Notes: generated by a model not told the origin, from the sequence alone. A stretch of DNA of 64,000 nucleotides from Cyclaneusma minus (GCA_037179335.1 JAKZHN010000008.1:806001-870000), one strand, 5' to 3'. Shown: positions 1-13,238, numbered from the stretch's first letter. Numbers and translations: made by a program.

Positions 1-1954
1 GGAGTCGTAGACTTCTTCGGCGGCGCTTTCGAGGTCTTTGCCGGGGATGATGACACATGTGTAGGGTGCCATGACGCGTGGCCAGATGAGGCCTTTGGAG
101 TCGGCGAGTGTGTCGGCGACGGCGGCGATCATGCGGGAGACGCCGATGCCGTGGCAGCCCATCTGGAGAGGGACTTGATTGCCGCTGGTGGGAGTTTTTG
201 ATGATTTTGAGGGAGGTGGGGTCGTTGAAGAATTTTGTGGGAGAGCGACTGTGGCTCCAAGGGTCGAGCTGTACTTGGTGCCCAGATGGAAGGTGTGGCC
301 GAGCTCGACGGCACGCTGGACTCGTAGGGTGCCGTCTGTACAGTGGGCGCAGCGGTCGCCGGATCTGATGCGGAGGAAGTTCGCTCTTCCTAGCATGGCG
401 TAGTAGTACGGGTCCTCGGAACCGTAGTCGTAGGAGGGGTCGTCCAGTGGGCTGGTCTCCAAGGTGAGCTCTGGTGGCAGTTGCGAGTCGAAAAGAGCGA
501 CCTTGACTGGACACCTTCGCGTCACCAGTGGACTGAGCGTTTCTGGCGGCACTTGGGAATCTTCAGGGGCCAGCTTGACTGGAGTCGCACTTGGGTTCTG
601 ACCGCTGTTCTTCCATTCGATCGAGTTTTTCTCCCAGAGGGCAAGAGGGTTCTCTGCTCCCGCATCTAGGTCTGGGACTAGCTTTTTGACCGCGTGTGCA
701 TTGATTTCGGTGGGTACGGACTCCCATTTGTGCCAGACTTGGACCAATACAGATCTGTCTCGCGTGATGCCATACCAGGCCGCGATGCCGGGCTTTCCCG
801 GAGGTGGTCCATGTGTTGTACATATTTCTGGATCAATATCTCCTTCCACAGAGGCATCCATACGTTGGTCGGGCCGTGGCTCTGCACGGATGGCAAGTTC
901 CTCGTTGGCGACGTAACTGCACGAATCACAACTGATGATATGATCTTCGCCCGTCGGCGTAGCGAAGTGGAACTCGTGACTGAGATCTCCGCCGATATCC
1001 CCTGAACTGGCTTCTGCGACTAGATAGGGAATTTTCAGTTCGTCGAAAAGATCGACATAGGCTTTGCGGACTTGATTGTATGTAGATAGCGCTGAAGCTT
1101 CGTTGAGATCAAATGTGTATAGATCTTTCATGAGAAACTCTCGGCTGCGAAGAAGACCTTGACGAGGACGGGGCTCGTCACGGTATTTGCGAGCTGTGGT
1201 AGATGATGAGTAATGCGATCGGCTTGAGCGGGATCAGGGGGTGGCATTACAGATTTGATAGACGCGAATTGGGAGGTCTTTGTAGGATTTTATGGAAGAT
1301 GCCACTGTCGTGGTAATTTCTTCTTCGTGGGTTGGGGATAGGAGAAGTCCGCTTTCCTTCCGGTCCTCAAACTTGAACACCTTGAATCAAAAACACTATG
1401 AGCATTCATACCGCTTATTGTAGCAACTTGATGGCTTATTTCCCAGCGAAGCACTTACCTCGGAGCCCATCTTTTCCAAGCGACCAGTTCTTGTCCATAG
1501 AGCTTGAGACGAGATAGATGAAAGAGAGAGTTTGGAAGCGCCGATTCTTGACATATGCTTGTCAATCAGTTTCTCCAACTTGTCCTGCACTCGAAGACCG
1601 AGGGGGAGCAGATGGAAAATGCCGGAATGGGCTTGACGGAGAAAACCAGCCCGGATGAGCTTGTCGTGGATGCTTTCGTCCCCCTTTACGGCAATACCGC
1701 CGCTGGGAAGCCATATCTTCGACAGCCGTGCTCGACCATCCGACTGGGCTACACGTTAGCCAACTCATTCCACGTGACGAAAAGGGGTTGTGAGGGTGGG
1801 ATGCTACAATTCTACTCACTCTGGGACTTGCTAGCCCGGACCCTGTCAGTGCTTGTGACCTCAGTCGTGAGCATGTGAGCAGAGTTCGGGCGGGACCTTC
1901 AAGCCGAGACGTGCATCTTCTCGGCCACGGATTCCGCAGTAGGGAACTTCTCAT
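1..1954 (-). CDS. Mitochondrial prolyl-tRNA synthetase (class II), 3' end beyond window
   Basis: Charges tRNA-Pro with proline, most likely in mitochondria. Exons on the minus strand: 1954-1820, 1743-1459, 1380-1251 and 1193 to the window edge, all joined in frame by GT-AG introns. The N-terminus is rich in Arg, Ser and Leu (MRSSLLRNPWPRR), which fits a mitochondrial presequence. The bacterial/organellar ProRS landmarks follow in order: SPTHEEEIT, then motif 2 (RKYRDEPRPRQGLLRSREF), GHTFHLGTKYS, and motif 3 (MGCHGIGVSRMIAAV). The C-terminal anticodon-binding domain begins as the window ends. A long open insertion sits between motif 2 and the GHTF segment, as in bacterial-type enzymes. Yeast AIM10 is the comparable protein. 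The 422-bp gap to the divergent MAK21 gene is probably a shared promoter. Family assignment is firm; the start codon is inferred. Confidence 0.9.
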
Positions 1955-2376
1955 TCTTCCTCATTCACGCCAGTACCGCGTACTGGAGTTTTCAGATCTC
2001 AAGCATGCGTTTCCCTGCCAAACTCGCTATCACCGCCAATGACCAGTTTATATCAGTAACATCAATTGAAAGAGGTCGTAGCAAGCTTGGAGGATGGGGT
2101 TTGATTGCTTGGAAGAAAATGTGAACAGTAAGAGAGCACTTTTTGATAACTGAACTCCAGTGTTGGTCGCGAAAAGCTGCATTATTTGCAGTCTGTATGC
2201 CTGATCCTCCAGGCGATAACATAAAATCGGGTAAAACTGCACGCTTGGGCCGCCTCTGAATTTTGGTCCGAAGATAATTTTTGGGTTGGAACGATAACGG
2301 GAAATCTGCAGCAGTGCTTCTCGCACCTTTTCCACTGCAAATTGTCTGCCAACGCCATTCATGACAATCTGTTAAT
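1955..2376. promoter_or_regulatory. Divergent promoter region between ProRS and MAK21
   Basis: A 422-bp interval separates the start codons of two housekeeping genes transcribed in opposite directions. I see no strong TATA box. The claim of a shared promoter rests on geometry only. Confidence 0.4.
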
Positions 2377-5300
2377 ATGGCGAAAAAATCCAAGGACAGC
2401 ACGGCGGAGTCCAAAGCAGACTCGACATTCCCCGACTTTGACGAAAAGGCTCTCTCTGCATTGACGCAGAAGATCGAAAAAGGCTTCAAGGCGCCCGAGA
2501 AGTCGCAGCCTCCAAAATCTGAGAAGTCCAAGAAGAACAAGAACAAGGAAAAGGGCAAGAAAGACCAACCAACTGAGAAGAACCAGAGCACCGCGGAGCC
2601 CGCCAGAGGGAAGAAGAGAGACGCAAAAGGCAAAGTGAAGGCCGAGAAAGCGAATGGCGACGCGAAGCCCCAACGACAGGGCCCCAAGGAGTCGAAAGGC
2701 GCAGCGAGTGTCCCCACCGATCGAAATGTCTTACTCCAGGAGATTCTGGCCATGGGCGGTACTGAGGAGGACTTGGCGTTGGTCGGCGATGCAGCTTCAG
2801 ACGACGAAGAGACCCCCGCCGGCGGAAAGAATTCTGCAGTTGACGCAAAATTGAAGAAGGAGCTGGCTGACTTCGCTGCCGGCCTGGGTCTGGAAGGATT
2901 ACATGGAGCGGCCCTGGAAGCGGAAGATCCAGAAGTCGAAGAGGAAGAAGTCGAAGAGGATGAAGAAGCCGAAGAGGACGAAGAGGAAGTCGAAGCTGAT
3001 GAATGGGAGAATGCGGAGTCTGAGCCCGAAGAGAAGCCCACTCCAGCCAAAAACACCCAGGAACCGTCGAAAGGTTCGTCGAAAGAGTCCTCGCGCCTAG
3101 TTAGTGTCACCTTTTCTGAACAATGCCGACTAAGCTGACCCTCTCAGATCTTTGAGCCCCGGCCCGACTGGCATGCGGCACCGCTGCCTCCTCTCCCATC
3201 CCCTTCGGCAGACTCAAGTCTCAGTTATCCCGCGGTAGTCAAAGAGCTGAAGGCTTATGCGAAGTCTCTCCTGGAAGAGGAAAATAACCTTTACTCGTCC
3301 AAGCACATCTCGGCCTCGTCCTCCCATCGATTTCTTTCAACAATCATGTCTTCCGGTACTCTTTCCGACAAGATTTCAGCTTTGACATTGGTGGTCCAAG
3401 AGTCTCCCGTACACACCACCAAGTCATGTGAAACCCTTCTCGGTTTGGCTAGCAAGCGTAGTCGTTCGCAGGCTGTCTCAGCACTCGGGACACTGAAGGA
3501 TCTCCTTGGAACCGGTGTTGTACTCCCTGCCGACCGGCGTCTGCGAACTTTTGAGACCCAGCCAGGGCTGGTAGGTACTTTGCAGCAAGGCCATACCATA
3601 CGCTGGAAGTCCGGAGATGCTCTTCCAGGAAAGATCACCAAGGCGCATTTGGTCTCCTGGGCCTACGAGGACTGGCTGAAAGACATGTACTTCGAAGTGC
3701 TCAAAGTACTCGAGAGTTGGTGCAACGACGAAATCGAGTTTGCCCGTAGCAGGGCTATCACCTACGTGTTTGAGCTCCTGAAAGAGAAACCCGAGCAAGA
3801 AGCAAACCTGCTTCGCCTGCTGGTTAATAAGATTGGTGACCCTGACAAGAAAATTGCATCTCGGGCCTCTTATCTTATTCTGCAGCTTCAGACTACGCAC
3901 CCCGCCATGAAACCTATTATTATTAGTTCGATAGAACAGGAAGTCATCCAACGTCCTGGCCAGTCTCTCCACGCAAAGTACTACGCTATCAACACCCTGA
4001 ATCAGACGATTTTAAGCTTGAAGGAGGAGCCAGTAGCTCGCAAGCTCCTTGACATCTACTTTGATCTCTTCGTGACTTTGCTCAAGTCGAAGGATCCCCA
4101 ACCAGCCGTCTTGACCGGTTCTAACGTGGTTAATAAGAAGGGCGAACTTCAGGGTGGTGGTGGTCAAAAGGGGCGTAAGGCGTTGAAGAAAGAGGAGGAA
4201 GCAAAACTAGGAGCGGAAGAGTTCCGAGAGAAAGTTGTTTCCGCAGTATTGACTGGTGTAAACCGAGCAATCCCATTTGCTGGAAACGACGATGCCACGT
4301 AAGTTCCTTTCTTATCTAAAGCATAGTACATATATTGATCTTCTATAGTCTTCTCGGCCACATGGATACGCTTTTCAGGATTACCCACTCCTCGAACTTC
4401 AACACCAGTATTCAAGCGTTGATGCTGATTCAACAACTGATATCGACGAGGAACATTGCATCAGACCGCTTCTACCGCACTTTGTACGAGTCTCTACTTG
4501 ATCCCCGTTTGATCACCTCGTCGAAACATGCTCTGTATCTGAACCTCCTGTTCAAAGCCCTTCGATCCGATCTCAACGTGAAACGTGTCAAAGCATTTGC
4601 CAAAAGGCTATTGCAGATACTTACACTTCACCAGCCACCTTTCATCTGCGGTTCTCTGTTCCTCATCCACGAGCTGCTACCAATATTTCCAAGTTTGAGG
4701 TCGCTTCTCAACGAACCCGAGGCTTCTGGGAATGACGATGAAGAGGTGTTCCGAGACGTTCCAGAGGACGGCGAAGAAGCTGCTCAGCCAGCAGCAGACA
4801 ATCTCGCATTGTCACAAAACCGCTACGACGGACGAAAGAGAGATCCAGAGCATAGCAACGCTGACAAAAGCTGTCTTTGGGAAGTGCTTCCATTGGACTC
4901 GCATTTCCACCCTTCGGTGTCGATATTTGCCTCAACCTTGCTGTCTGGCACTAAGCCTCCAGCCAAGCCGGATCTCGCATCGCATAGCTTGATCAACTTC
5001 CTTGACAAGTTCGTCTACAGGAACGCAAAAGCACCCACCCATACGGCCCGCGGAAGCTCTATCATGCAGCCTCTTGCTGGTGCAGACAAATCATCCGTAC
5101 TTGTTTCCAGCCAAGCCGTGCGCAGGGCAGTCGAACCGCTCAACTCGGGTGCTTTCTTCAACAAGAAGATTGAAGATGTCGCCGCAGACGAGGTGTTCTT
5201 CCATAAGTACTTCCATAAAGCTGGCAAAGCACCAAAGGCCTCTGCGAAGGAAAGTAAAAAGGCCGAGGATGGTGAAGAGGGCAGCGATGAAGAAGACGAG

Positions 5301-5687
5301 ATCTGGCAGGCTCTGGTGGAATCCAAACCTGATATTGAGGGTCCAAGTGACGATGATGATGAGGATCTGGACATGATGGATCTGGATGACAGTGATGCCG
5401 GCTCCATGCAGTGGGAGGATGAGGATGACCTGCAGAGCGACATGGATGATGAGTCAGACGGCGGCGTGGAGCTCAACCTTGACTCTGATGAAGATGAGGA
5501 TATGCTTCCGGCTGAGGAGGAAGCTGCTTCTGAGGAAGAGAAGGAAGCTGATGCCGAAAAGGAAGCCAAGGAATCGGGCAAGGATGATTCGCGTAGGGCG
5601 AAGAAGAGGAAGCTTAAGAGTCTGCCAACGTTTGCGTCGATGGATGACTACGCACATATGATGAAGGATGATGAGGAGGACTTGTAG
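2377..5687 (+). CDS. MAK21: MAK21/NOC1-type CCAAT-binding factor family protein, ribosome biogenesis
   Basis: Nucleolar factor that, in yeast, pairs with Noc2 to assemble and export pre-60S ribosomal particles. Exons 2377-3099, 3148-4298 and 4349-5687 join in frame to 1070 residues, close to yeast Mak21 (about 1025). The N-terminus is Lys-rich, followed by a Glu-rich tract around residues 185-215. The central body is alpha-helical (segments such as FEVLKVLESWCNDEIEF and LFRITHSSNFNTSIQALML) and carries the CBF/Mak21 domain, including FICGSLFLIHELL. The C-terminus has long Asp/Glu tracts with basic KKRKLK near the end, typical of the family. Introns are 48 and 50 nt. The gene converges on the GNAT gene 217 bp downstream. 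Confidence 0.93.
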
Positions 5688-5904
5688 ATGTTTACATAGT
5701 CGGAAAGCTTGGCCGAAAGCCATGGCAAAGTAACCAAGGGTTTCAGCAACGAAACTTCTATGCTATCTCGATCACAACTAGTCACTCGGTGTTTTACTGT
5801 TTCTCTTCTCCCTGAAAGGCTGAAGACGAAACTGAATCCCAAGCATTTCTTTTTGTATTTGTTTCTCAAGACTGGCCTCGTGAATTTATAGGACCTTCTC
5901 ATTT

Positions 5905-6804
5905 TCAGGATTCCAAGGATGTTGGAGATCTAGTCGGCAGTCCCAGATGGATTCTAGCCGCCTCAAAGATCTCTCTGAGATCACCGACCGTGTAGGCCTT
6001 CTTATCTTGCGGTACGCCAAACGAAATATCCGGTTTGCCATTAGGATCCATGGTAACGCTGCACATCGCCACCTCTTTTTCCCACTTCTTCACCAATGGG
6101 TGAGACTCGTGAATCGAAAGTCTCCTAAACATTCCAAGATGCGGCACGTCGCCTTCATTAAAGACACCCAGCTCTTGGTCTGCCACGAATCCCCACTTTG
6201 CCCACACGTGGGCTGCTCGTTGCTGCGCATGTGCTAGAACTAGCCCGTTCCACGACAGGCCATCTGGCGTGCTTCCGAAAACACTGGGGTTGGATCGGAC
6301 GAAGGAAAGTGCAGTGTTGACTAGCAAAGTCGCCACGCCTTCATTGCGATATTTTTCAACCACAGCCAGTCGTCCGAGTTTCACATACGGCTCTTTCCCA
6401 TCATGGAAACTCGTAGGACAATCAGTGACGAACGGTAGCGTCTCTGCTTGCACGATCTCAGAGGTGTCAGAAACATCATGCATTGAGTACGTAGAGCCAG
6501 GTTCTGGGTGCTTTGCATGCGGGTAGGGAACTAGGCGGATAGTGCCTATGGGAATGGAATTAGAATTGCCGTCGTTCTCTGACGTCGAATAATAGACGAC
6601 CCAGTGGTGGGAACGGCCGTCGTCCTCGTCGACTTCCATCATGAGGGGGAAGCCTTGGCCGTGGTGGAAGACTTGCTCGCGGACGCGGACGGCATCGAGG
6701 AAGACCGGGGGGAAGGAGGAGGGCTGGGCGGAGAAGGTGAGGCTGCGGTTGTAGCCGGAGATGTTGAAGGGGGGCTGGGCTTTTGCGTGCTGCGAGGTGG
6801 GCAT
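5905..6804 (-). CDS. GNAT-family N-acetyltransferase
   Basis: Single-exon gene of 299 residues, predicted to transfer an acetyl group from acetyl-CoA to an unknown amine. The GNAT core is visible: a beta strand with IGTIRLVPYP, then motif A (LGRLAVVEKYRNEGVATLLV), which has the R/Q-x-x-G-x-A-type acetyl-CoA pyrophosphate loop, then AHVWAKWGF. I chose the ATG at 6804 (MPTSQHAK), which starts just before the folded part. An in-frame ATG at 6999 would add 65 low-complexity, proline-rich residues and is less likely. There is no signal peptide or membrane segment. The substrate cannot be told from sequence. It is convergent with MAK21. Confidence 0.82.
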   Translation of the reverse strand: MPTSQHAKAQPPFNISGYNRSLTFSAQPSSFPPVFLDAVRVREQVFHHGQGFPLMMEVDEDDGRSHHWVVYYSTSENDGNSNSIPIGTIRLVPYPHAKHPEPGSTYSMHDVSDTSEIVQAETLPFVTDCPTSFHDGKEPYVKLGRLAVVEKYRNEGVATLLVNTALSFVRSNPSVFGSTPDGLSWNGLVLAHAQQRAAHVWAKWGFVADQELGVFNEGDVPHLGMFRRLSIHESHPLVKKWEKEVAMCSVTMDPNGKPDISFGVPQDKKAYTVGDLREIFEAARIHLGLPTRSPTSLES

Positions 6805-7588
6805 TGTGACCTTTTTTGTTTCTTGTTTTAGATGGCGAAGAAGTTTTGGTGGTGGTGGTGGTTTGAGGGAGAGAACATGAGGCTTCAGGACGTGGAGCGA
6901 GATGGTGTTGGGAAACGGGAGGGCGGGTTTTTGGAAGTATGAGGGAAAGTTCAGGAGTTTGTTATTTTTCTGATCTAGAAGGAGCCTTGTAATTTGCAAT
7001 GCGTATTTCCTGGAGGCAGATGTGTAATGGATTGGGGTTTGTAAGATGCCTGATCATATACTTCCATTCCGGGGATGCTGTCGTGAACTCGTCTTACCGT
7101 TTGTTCCACATTCATTTAGGGCCGAGCACGGGCCATCCGGTCAAAAGCTGTCACCGCTACTCGACCACCCCCTTTCATGACCAGCTCATCTCGGACGGAG
7201 AGACGGACTACACAGAAGACACAATTGCAGAAAAACAAGTTTGCATTCACACTAACGACAGACCACGACTAAAGGTATCATCTTCTGAAAGCAAAATGGC
7301 CCATCCATCATCAACACATGATATCCATCCAGACACTCCTCCTCATTGATCATCATCCAGTGCGTCCAGTTCATCCTATTCGGAAAGGCCAATGCAACGC
7401 TCGCTTCCTTTTTCTCTCATCATCCATCCCATCCATATGCTTTTGCGAAACAGCCAGTTACGCTGTATAACAAACAAAGTTCAAGCTCATGAAATGCAAA
7501 AGTTCACCGCTTTGGCTTTTCCCACACAAGTCATCCAGACACAGGGAAAGATTTTTCCTGAGATTAGGGGCATATTCGCTCATCACGT
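6805..7588. other. Intergenic, no gene seen
   Basis: This is upstream of the GNAT gene and downstream of the DUF8035-type gene. It contains a short GGT-rich run near 6845-6870 (CCACC on the minus strand) and several short ORFs without protein-like composition. I see no repeats of the 19-bp family. Confidence 0.5.
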
Positions 7589-10357
7589 TCAGAACCCTCC
7601 ACCACCACGTGGGGGATCACCCAGCCCTCCGCTCATCAGCGTAGGGTCATCGCCCCTATCCCTCCGATGAGTCTTAGGCGCCGGCTCCAGCAACCTAACC
7701 CTGTCGTCTGAATCAGTCGTATCGCTCTCATTATCGGAATCATTCTCATCCCTCCTCGCATCCCTCGGTGGATCCCTCGATTTATCTCTCCTATGCCTCC
7801 TTCTCGTGCTATGCTCGTCATCTCCGCGTTCGCGGCGCTCACGCTTGTGTCTCTCGTGGCGCTCTCGGCGACGGTGGCGACGCTCGCGGTCTTCTTCTTC
7901 CTCGCGAGCGGCTGCGAATATTGTTAGGACCTTTGGTTTACAGTATCATGAAAACGGGGAACTTAAGAAGGCTGAAAACGTACCTCGAATCATCTGCGTA
8001 GCCTCGGCATACCCCTGAACCTCCTCTCTACTCAAAACCCTCAAAACGATCACAAAGTCATCGCGAGCCTCATACCGCTCCTTTCCTGCCTCAAGCGCTT
8101 CCGGATTGACGAGCTTCCGGTTAATCTTCGTCCAGCGGGCGTCTGGTGGTACGCCATCCTTCTTCGCATCCTTGAGCGGCGCAACACCCTCACGGATAGG
8201 CGCTGGATCCTCAGGGAACTTTTCCCTGGGTTGTCTCAATATACCTTTCGGTTTGGGCGGTTCGGTCTTTTCGGAAGCATTGCGTGGCGGTGACACGACA
8301 CGCACGGTACCGGGCTTCTCATCATTTGTTGGGTATGCCACCATCTCGCCGCGGCCACGGTTCTCATCGCGGGCACTGAGTTCGGCTTTGATGTTGCTGA
8401 GGTCTCGGGGGTCGCGGGGATCGAATGACGATTTCTCGCGGGGCTCGAAAGATGATTTCTCAACAGGGGCTTCGCGGAGAGGTTCCTTATATTGAACTCG
8501 AGATGCGTCACGAGGAATGAGCTCGCGAGTGTCTGGGGCGTCTTGGTTGGCAAGTTGCTCTCTAAGAGCCCGAAGATCCATGGGGTCCTTCGGGTTGAAG
8601 GGAGTGGTTGGAGTCGAAGCATTGACAGTACCAGCTCTACTCCGCGGGGGTGGTGCCTCGATGCTGGTATCCAGAGTGGGTGATGTCCTGCGAGACGTTG
8701 GCTGTGTCTCGCCGCCGGCTACCTCGGCCTTCTCGCGACGTCTGGTGTCGGAGTCACGATCACGGGCATCCCTTACATTTCGCGAATCTTCAGGCGCGGC
8801 TGCTTCAGGCCTAGGTGTTCGTCGATGGTCGGGTACATCATCTCGCACATTACTGCGGTCTCGAGATCTCTCCTCTCTCCGTGGGGGCGGAGGCATAAGC
8901 CGTTCCTGAGGATCCCGTACATTCTTATCCACAGGTGGTGAGTCCCGGTCATCGCGCTTTTCTTTGTACCTGCGAGGGTCTGCGCTGGGATCCCTCTTGC
9001 TGGAATCTCTGGTGCGTCGATTATCTTCACGATCGCTTCTGTCATTTCGGTCCTCGCGGTCATCATTTCGGCTAGCTTTTGCAGCAGCGTTGAGGCCAAG
9101 GGCACCGGCAGCAAGAGATAAGCCCGTAGCCAAGGCATCTCTGCCAGTATGGTGCTTCCTTTCAGGTTGGCGGTCATCGTCATCTCGTCTGTGCTTTTCG
9201 GAGCGGCGCTCACGCTCGTACTCATAACTGCGCGAGTCGTCTTCATAATGATCAGAACGCTCAGCATGGCGTACTTTCTCCTTGCGGTCTCGCACGTCGT
9301 CGTCCCGCGGATCATAATATTCGTCCCGGTGCATTCTTTGCCGTTCGGGTTCCTGGTAAACAGAAACAGGACGTCGGGAGGACGATCTCGACGCTGGCCG
9401 GCGAGGTGTGTCGGATTCGTAGGGGTCTGGCCTCAGTCGCGGAACTGGCTGAACTGGCTCAACAGGAACAGCTGTGCGGACCGGAGGGACATCATATACA
9501 GCTCGTGCGTCAGCTCTTGCGTTTATCTTGTCGAAGCCTCGAGTTGACATAGGCGGACCTCTTTCTCGTTCGTAGGCCTTTGGTGGTACCAAGTCTCCGT
9601 AGCTGGAAATACTGGATGGCCGAGCAGGCCTAGATCCAGCATCAAAGCTATCATGACGACGGCGCGGTGCATGGTTGAGATCGTATTGGACCAGGTCTCT
9701 TGGGTTTGTGTAGCCGTAGCCATCGTCGCTATGTTCAACCGTGATGGGATCGTTGTGGCGAACAACAGTACCCGGGTACCCTCCGCGAGGCCTTGGTGCG
9801 GCTGAAGAATAGTACTCGCGATCACTTCCTCCAGCCCTGATTCTGGAAGGAGGAACGGACCGAGCACCCATATCGCCATTGTCCATAGTGGCACTGTTGT
9901 GCCGTCGGTGATGGTGGTGACTGCGATGACTCCTGGAAGATGCTGAAGATGCTGGGACGGCATAGTAATCGCCATCATTGTCTGAGCGGTAGGCACTCTG
10001 TGATGGACTGGTAGATCTGCCAGCGCCGCCATGTACAGTCGGACGTAGGCGTGGCTGTGGTGGGGCTAAGGTAGGACGTGACATAGAGTCCAAAGTAGAC
10101 CTCCTATGGCTGCTGCTATGACTGCTGTCATGTAGAGACGAGGCGCGGGCAACAGAGTCGGGTTGGATCTTGTAGGTCGTAGTTGTCACCGGCAGCACAT
10201 TGGCCCGAGGGGTTGAGTAGACTTCTCGGCGAGTGGGTACGGCGTGCAGTTCTCCTCCATAAGATGTGTATCCGGCATTCGTAGTGACCCCTCGTCCGAC
10301 GGAGTATGAAGTCGGCGGCGATCGAGGCCTCGAGTATCGGTATGTTCTGTCACCCAT
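7589..10357 (-). CDS. DUF8035-type Arg/Asp-rich charged protein
   Basis: Protein of 898 residues from exons 10357-7984 and 7911-7589, joined in frame across a 72-nt intron. The first two thirds are low complexity: Ser/Pro/Arg/Tyr-rich, then strongly mixed-charge with many DR, RD and ER pairs, predicted to be disordered. Near the C-terminus is the conserved block DARWTKINRKLVNPEALEAG followed by RYEARDDFVIVLRVLSREE and YAEATQMIR, which I recognise as the fungal DUF8035 domain. The last exon is an Arg/Glu-rich helix and a tail ending GGLGDPPRGGGF. I chose ATG 10357 (MGDRTYRYSRP) because the sequence turns protein-like there; the frame stays open upstream to 10588. Function is unknown. Confidence 0.8.
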
Positions 10358-13238
10358 CTTGGCGATTAGAGCTTCAAGCTCGGTACCTGGTTCAAGAAAG
10401 GGAGATTGGACAGCACAGCTGCCTCCTATGATTCCGGGAGAGTATATAGACGACGGCGAGTCAAGCAGGATATCTTTTAGCAATATCACTTGTAAGAGCT
10501 CCCAGGAAAATGGGGCTGCGCCGTGGTTAGTCATGGTTCTGGAAAGAGGCAAAGAAGCACGCAGAAAGGGGATGCAACAATTACTCACAGGTGGGCGCGA
10601 CGAGTTGCTTCGAGCAAGACTCCAAGGCGAGCAGAGGTAGGCCGTCGAGTCTGGTCGCGAAGTGGCGGTATGGTTGAAGGTGTTTCACAGGTCTGCGCGC
10701 AACGACAGTCGATTGGAAGGGGTTCGACGATGCGGCATGGAGATAGAATGTGGGATGCGGCGGGGTGGTTTGGGGTCAGGCTTCGGCAGGGAGCAGATAG
10801 CGACGACAGGAATGTTGGTTGGCGGTGTCGGTGGGTAGTAGTGATAGTCTCAGCGTGGCAGCAAGCTTTTTGGTGCTTGGAGGACTTAAGTAGCGTGGGA
10901 GGGTGACGGTGAGGCTCCTCGCTCTGGCCCTCGTCCGGGAAGACTTTCACAGTCTCGCAGCTGTGCCTATGTTCTTGGGCTCTTCGGTGACTTCGCTCGC
11001 TCCGCTTTTCTGGAGAGGCCGGGATGACGTTTGTTTCTGGCGTTCGAAGCTATTGCGCCGCTTGTCAGTGGTCGCCCTTATCGGAGACTAATATAGCGAG
11101 CACCCCGGCCTTTAACTGTTGAAATTGCTGAAACACTACTATGTATTGCCAATCCGAGCATCCGCCATCTTTTATATCTCAGACATTTTGGGAGCGAGAA
11201 TTCATTTTTATCGTCAACCTTAAGCATCCTTGCTGCTACGGTTGAGGCGCGAAGCGCGGACGGAAACACGACAGAAACACAGCAGTCACAGCTTGCCAGA
11301 AGGTCGATCGAGTCCGTCTTGAGCTCGCCCCCAACACCAGAACAATGATGCACCCTGCCGACCTGCGAGTCCCTGCCGAAAGAGCTTGTCATGTCGTGCC
11401 GCCGACCAGGAAATGATACTATTTAGAGTACAGCGAGATCCAGTCTCTTGGCCAGCTGGGCGCGTCGGCTGAAGGATTCATCATTCTGCTGTCAGCTATG
11501 TTTTCTTTGCGCCCGTCGCCCGCCGTGCTTCTTCAGCTTCTGGTCGACGCCGTGTCGCCACACCATGCGCTTGAGACATGGCGCTGTCAACTCGGACTGA
11601 GCTCCCGCGATCGCTTGGGAGAGCTCTCTCCATCCGGAAATCAGCTATGGGCGGGCTAGCCACAGCTTCGGAAGCATCGTGGAAACCATGGATTGACGAG
11701 GGTCGTATGCCGGGTCGATGTGCTGGACGACCATGAGAGGCTGCGGCTGCTTACCGACGTACAAGCACATGTTGCCAGCCGTCAGGGTCGGTCCGGGGCA
11801 GGGTTGAAGGGTCAAGTGTCATCTGAGATCTTGACCTGCTCATCTCACGATGTTCGGAATCTGTTCGGATGTTGCACTCTTTCACTTGTCGAGATGCAGG
11901 TGAGTCGTGCTCCAGTCATACATACCTTGCTCAGCAAGAGAGGTCCGTCAGCCAGTATCTTCCGCGTGGGATCCGCTTTTAGGCATCAAAAGCCCAGTCT
12001 ATCACGGATTTGATAATAGGTTCAGACGTGAAACATGAACCCAGGTACCAAAGTACAAAAAGGATTTTCCCAACTCGAAGCCCTGTCTTGGGCATGAAGA
12101 TGGGCAGCGATCCGGTCAGTGCGAGCCTTTCCAACCGCCCGCCCCCAGGACCATCCCTCCCATATCGCGGGACGTGTCGACGTGTCTGAGTCGCATTATT
12201 TCACCAGGAGCACGATTGGAGCTCTTCATCTCTCCCAAACCGCTGGCCGATCGGCGGGCCGCTCCGGACAGTTCCAGCTGTCATCAGAGAGAAAAGCATG
12301 GACAATCGCCTTGTTGGGCACCGACCGGCGTAGGGCGGAAACATGCGTTCGAGTAGCATCCAGATGATCCAGGAAAGAGGCTTCGTCCAATTGCGTTGGG
12401 CTCAGGAAGCCTTCGGGCGGACAATAAAAACTCGGTGACCAGGAGGCGAAGCCAGTATTTCGGGAGCCCTCCAATGTGGAGGGCCACGGTGTTCATGCTT
12501 TCGGAGCCCTCTCGGTGGTTGACGGTTTGGAAGTTAAGATGAAGCCGTTTCTCGTCTTCTGCTTATCCAAAAGCCTTGGTTGACGAAGAAATATCGGACA
12601 AAGGTCGAAGCAATGGAGTTTAAGGTTACTTGCGCAGGTATTTTGTGTCATTGTCACGAATGTCATCAACCTACTGGCCCGTCTCGCGGTGACATTCTTG
12701 TGCGCTCAGCTACGACTTTAGGGTATTTTTCAATTATTAGAAATACTCTTAATTATTCGAAAACTTCCCAGTTGTTCAGAATAGTTTTGGACACTTGGAA
12801 TATTCAAAGGGTCCAGGCTGAGCGCACAAAAATTGTCACCATGAGCGTCAACGTCTCCTAAAGTACTGTCATTCCCCTTGGGCATACGTTATCGCCGGAC
12901 CGCATCTCGTTACAAAAGACATAGCTTTTTGACGCCAGAGGCAGTATCATTTTAACAGAGAGACTGTATAAAGGTATATCGCTGTATAAAGATATATTGC
13001 AATCTTTCCAATTCGCTACATGTATGTCGGTTTCAAAGCGTCAACATCTCTCCATGGATTTGGGTTTCGCTGCACCCCTGCTAAACGTTATCTGCCGGCG
13101 GTCCCACTTCCGATAAGCCAGGAAGGTGCAACCAAGGTGTCACCAGGTGCCCCTTCTGGAAAGTCAGAAACCCCCTCATTCTCTCGGTCTGAGTCCGTCA
13201 TCTCCTGGAACATCAAAGTCATCAACTAGACAACTACC
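10358..13238. other. Long intergenic region, no confident gene
   Basis: About 2.9 kb between the DUF8035-type gene and bleomycin hydrolase. The short ORFs on both strands have no recognisable domain, biased composition and no convincing splice partners. The only structured element I can see is the inverted-repeat element at 12688-12840, listed separately. Confidence 0.5.
12688..12840. mobile_element. MITE-like element, GGTGACA-type ends, 19-bp repeat core
   Basis: A 153-bp element. The left end (12688-12710) reads GGTGACATTCTTGTGCGCT and onward. The right end (12817-12840) is its reverse complement apart from small differences (...GAGCGCACAAAAATTGTCACC). Between them, 12719-12808 holds about four degenerate units of the 19-bp repeat, with AT-rich TTATTCGAA/TTGGAATATTC cores. 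I see no coding capacity and no clear target-site duplication. Confidence 0.75.

Noticed and set aside
1992..3110. 372-residue minus-strand ORF, Ser/Phe-rich
   Set aside because: It is antisense to the Lys/Glu-rich first exon of MAK21, which has clear homology and splice sites on the plus strand.
5015..5581. 188-residue Ser-rich minus-strand ORF
   Set aside because: It is the antisense shadow of the acidic Asp/Glu tract of the MAK21 gene; GAX codons read backwards give Ser-rich frames.
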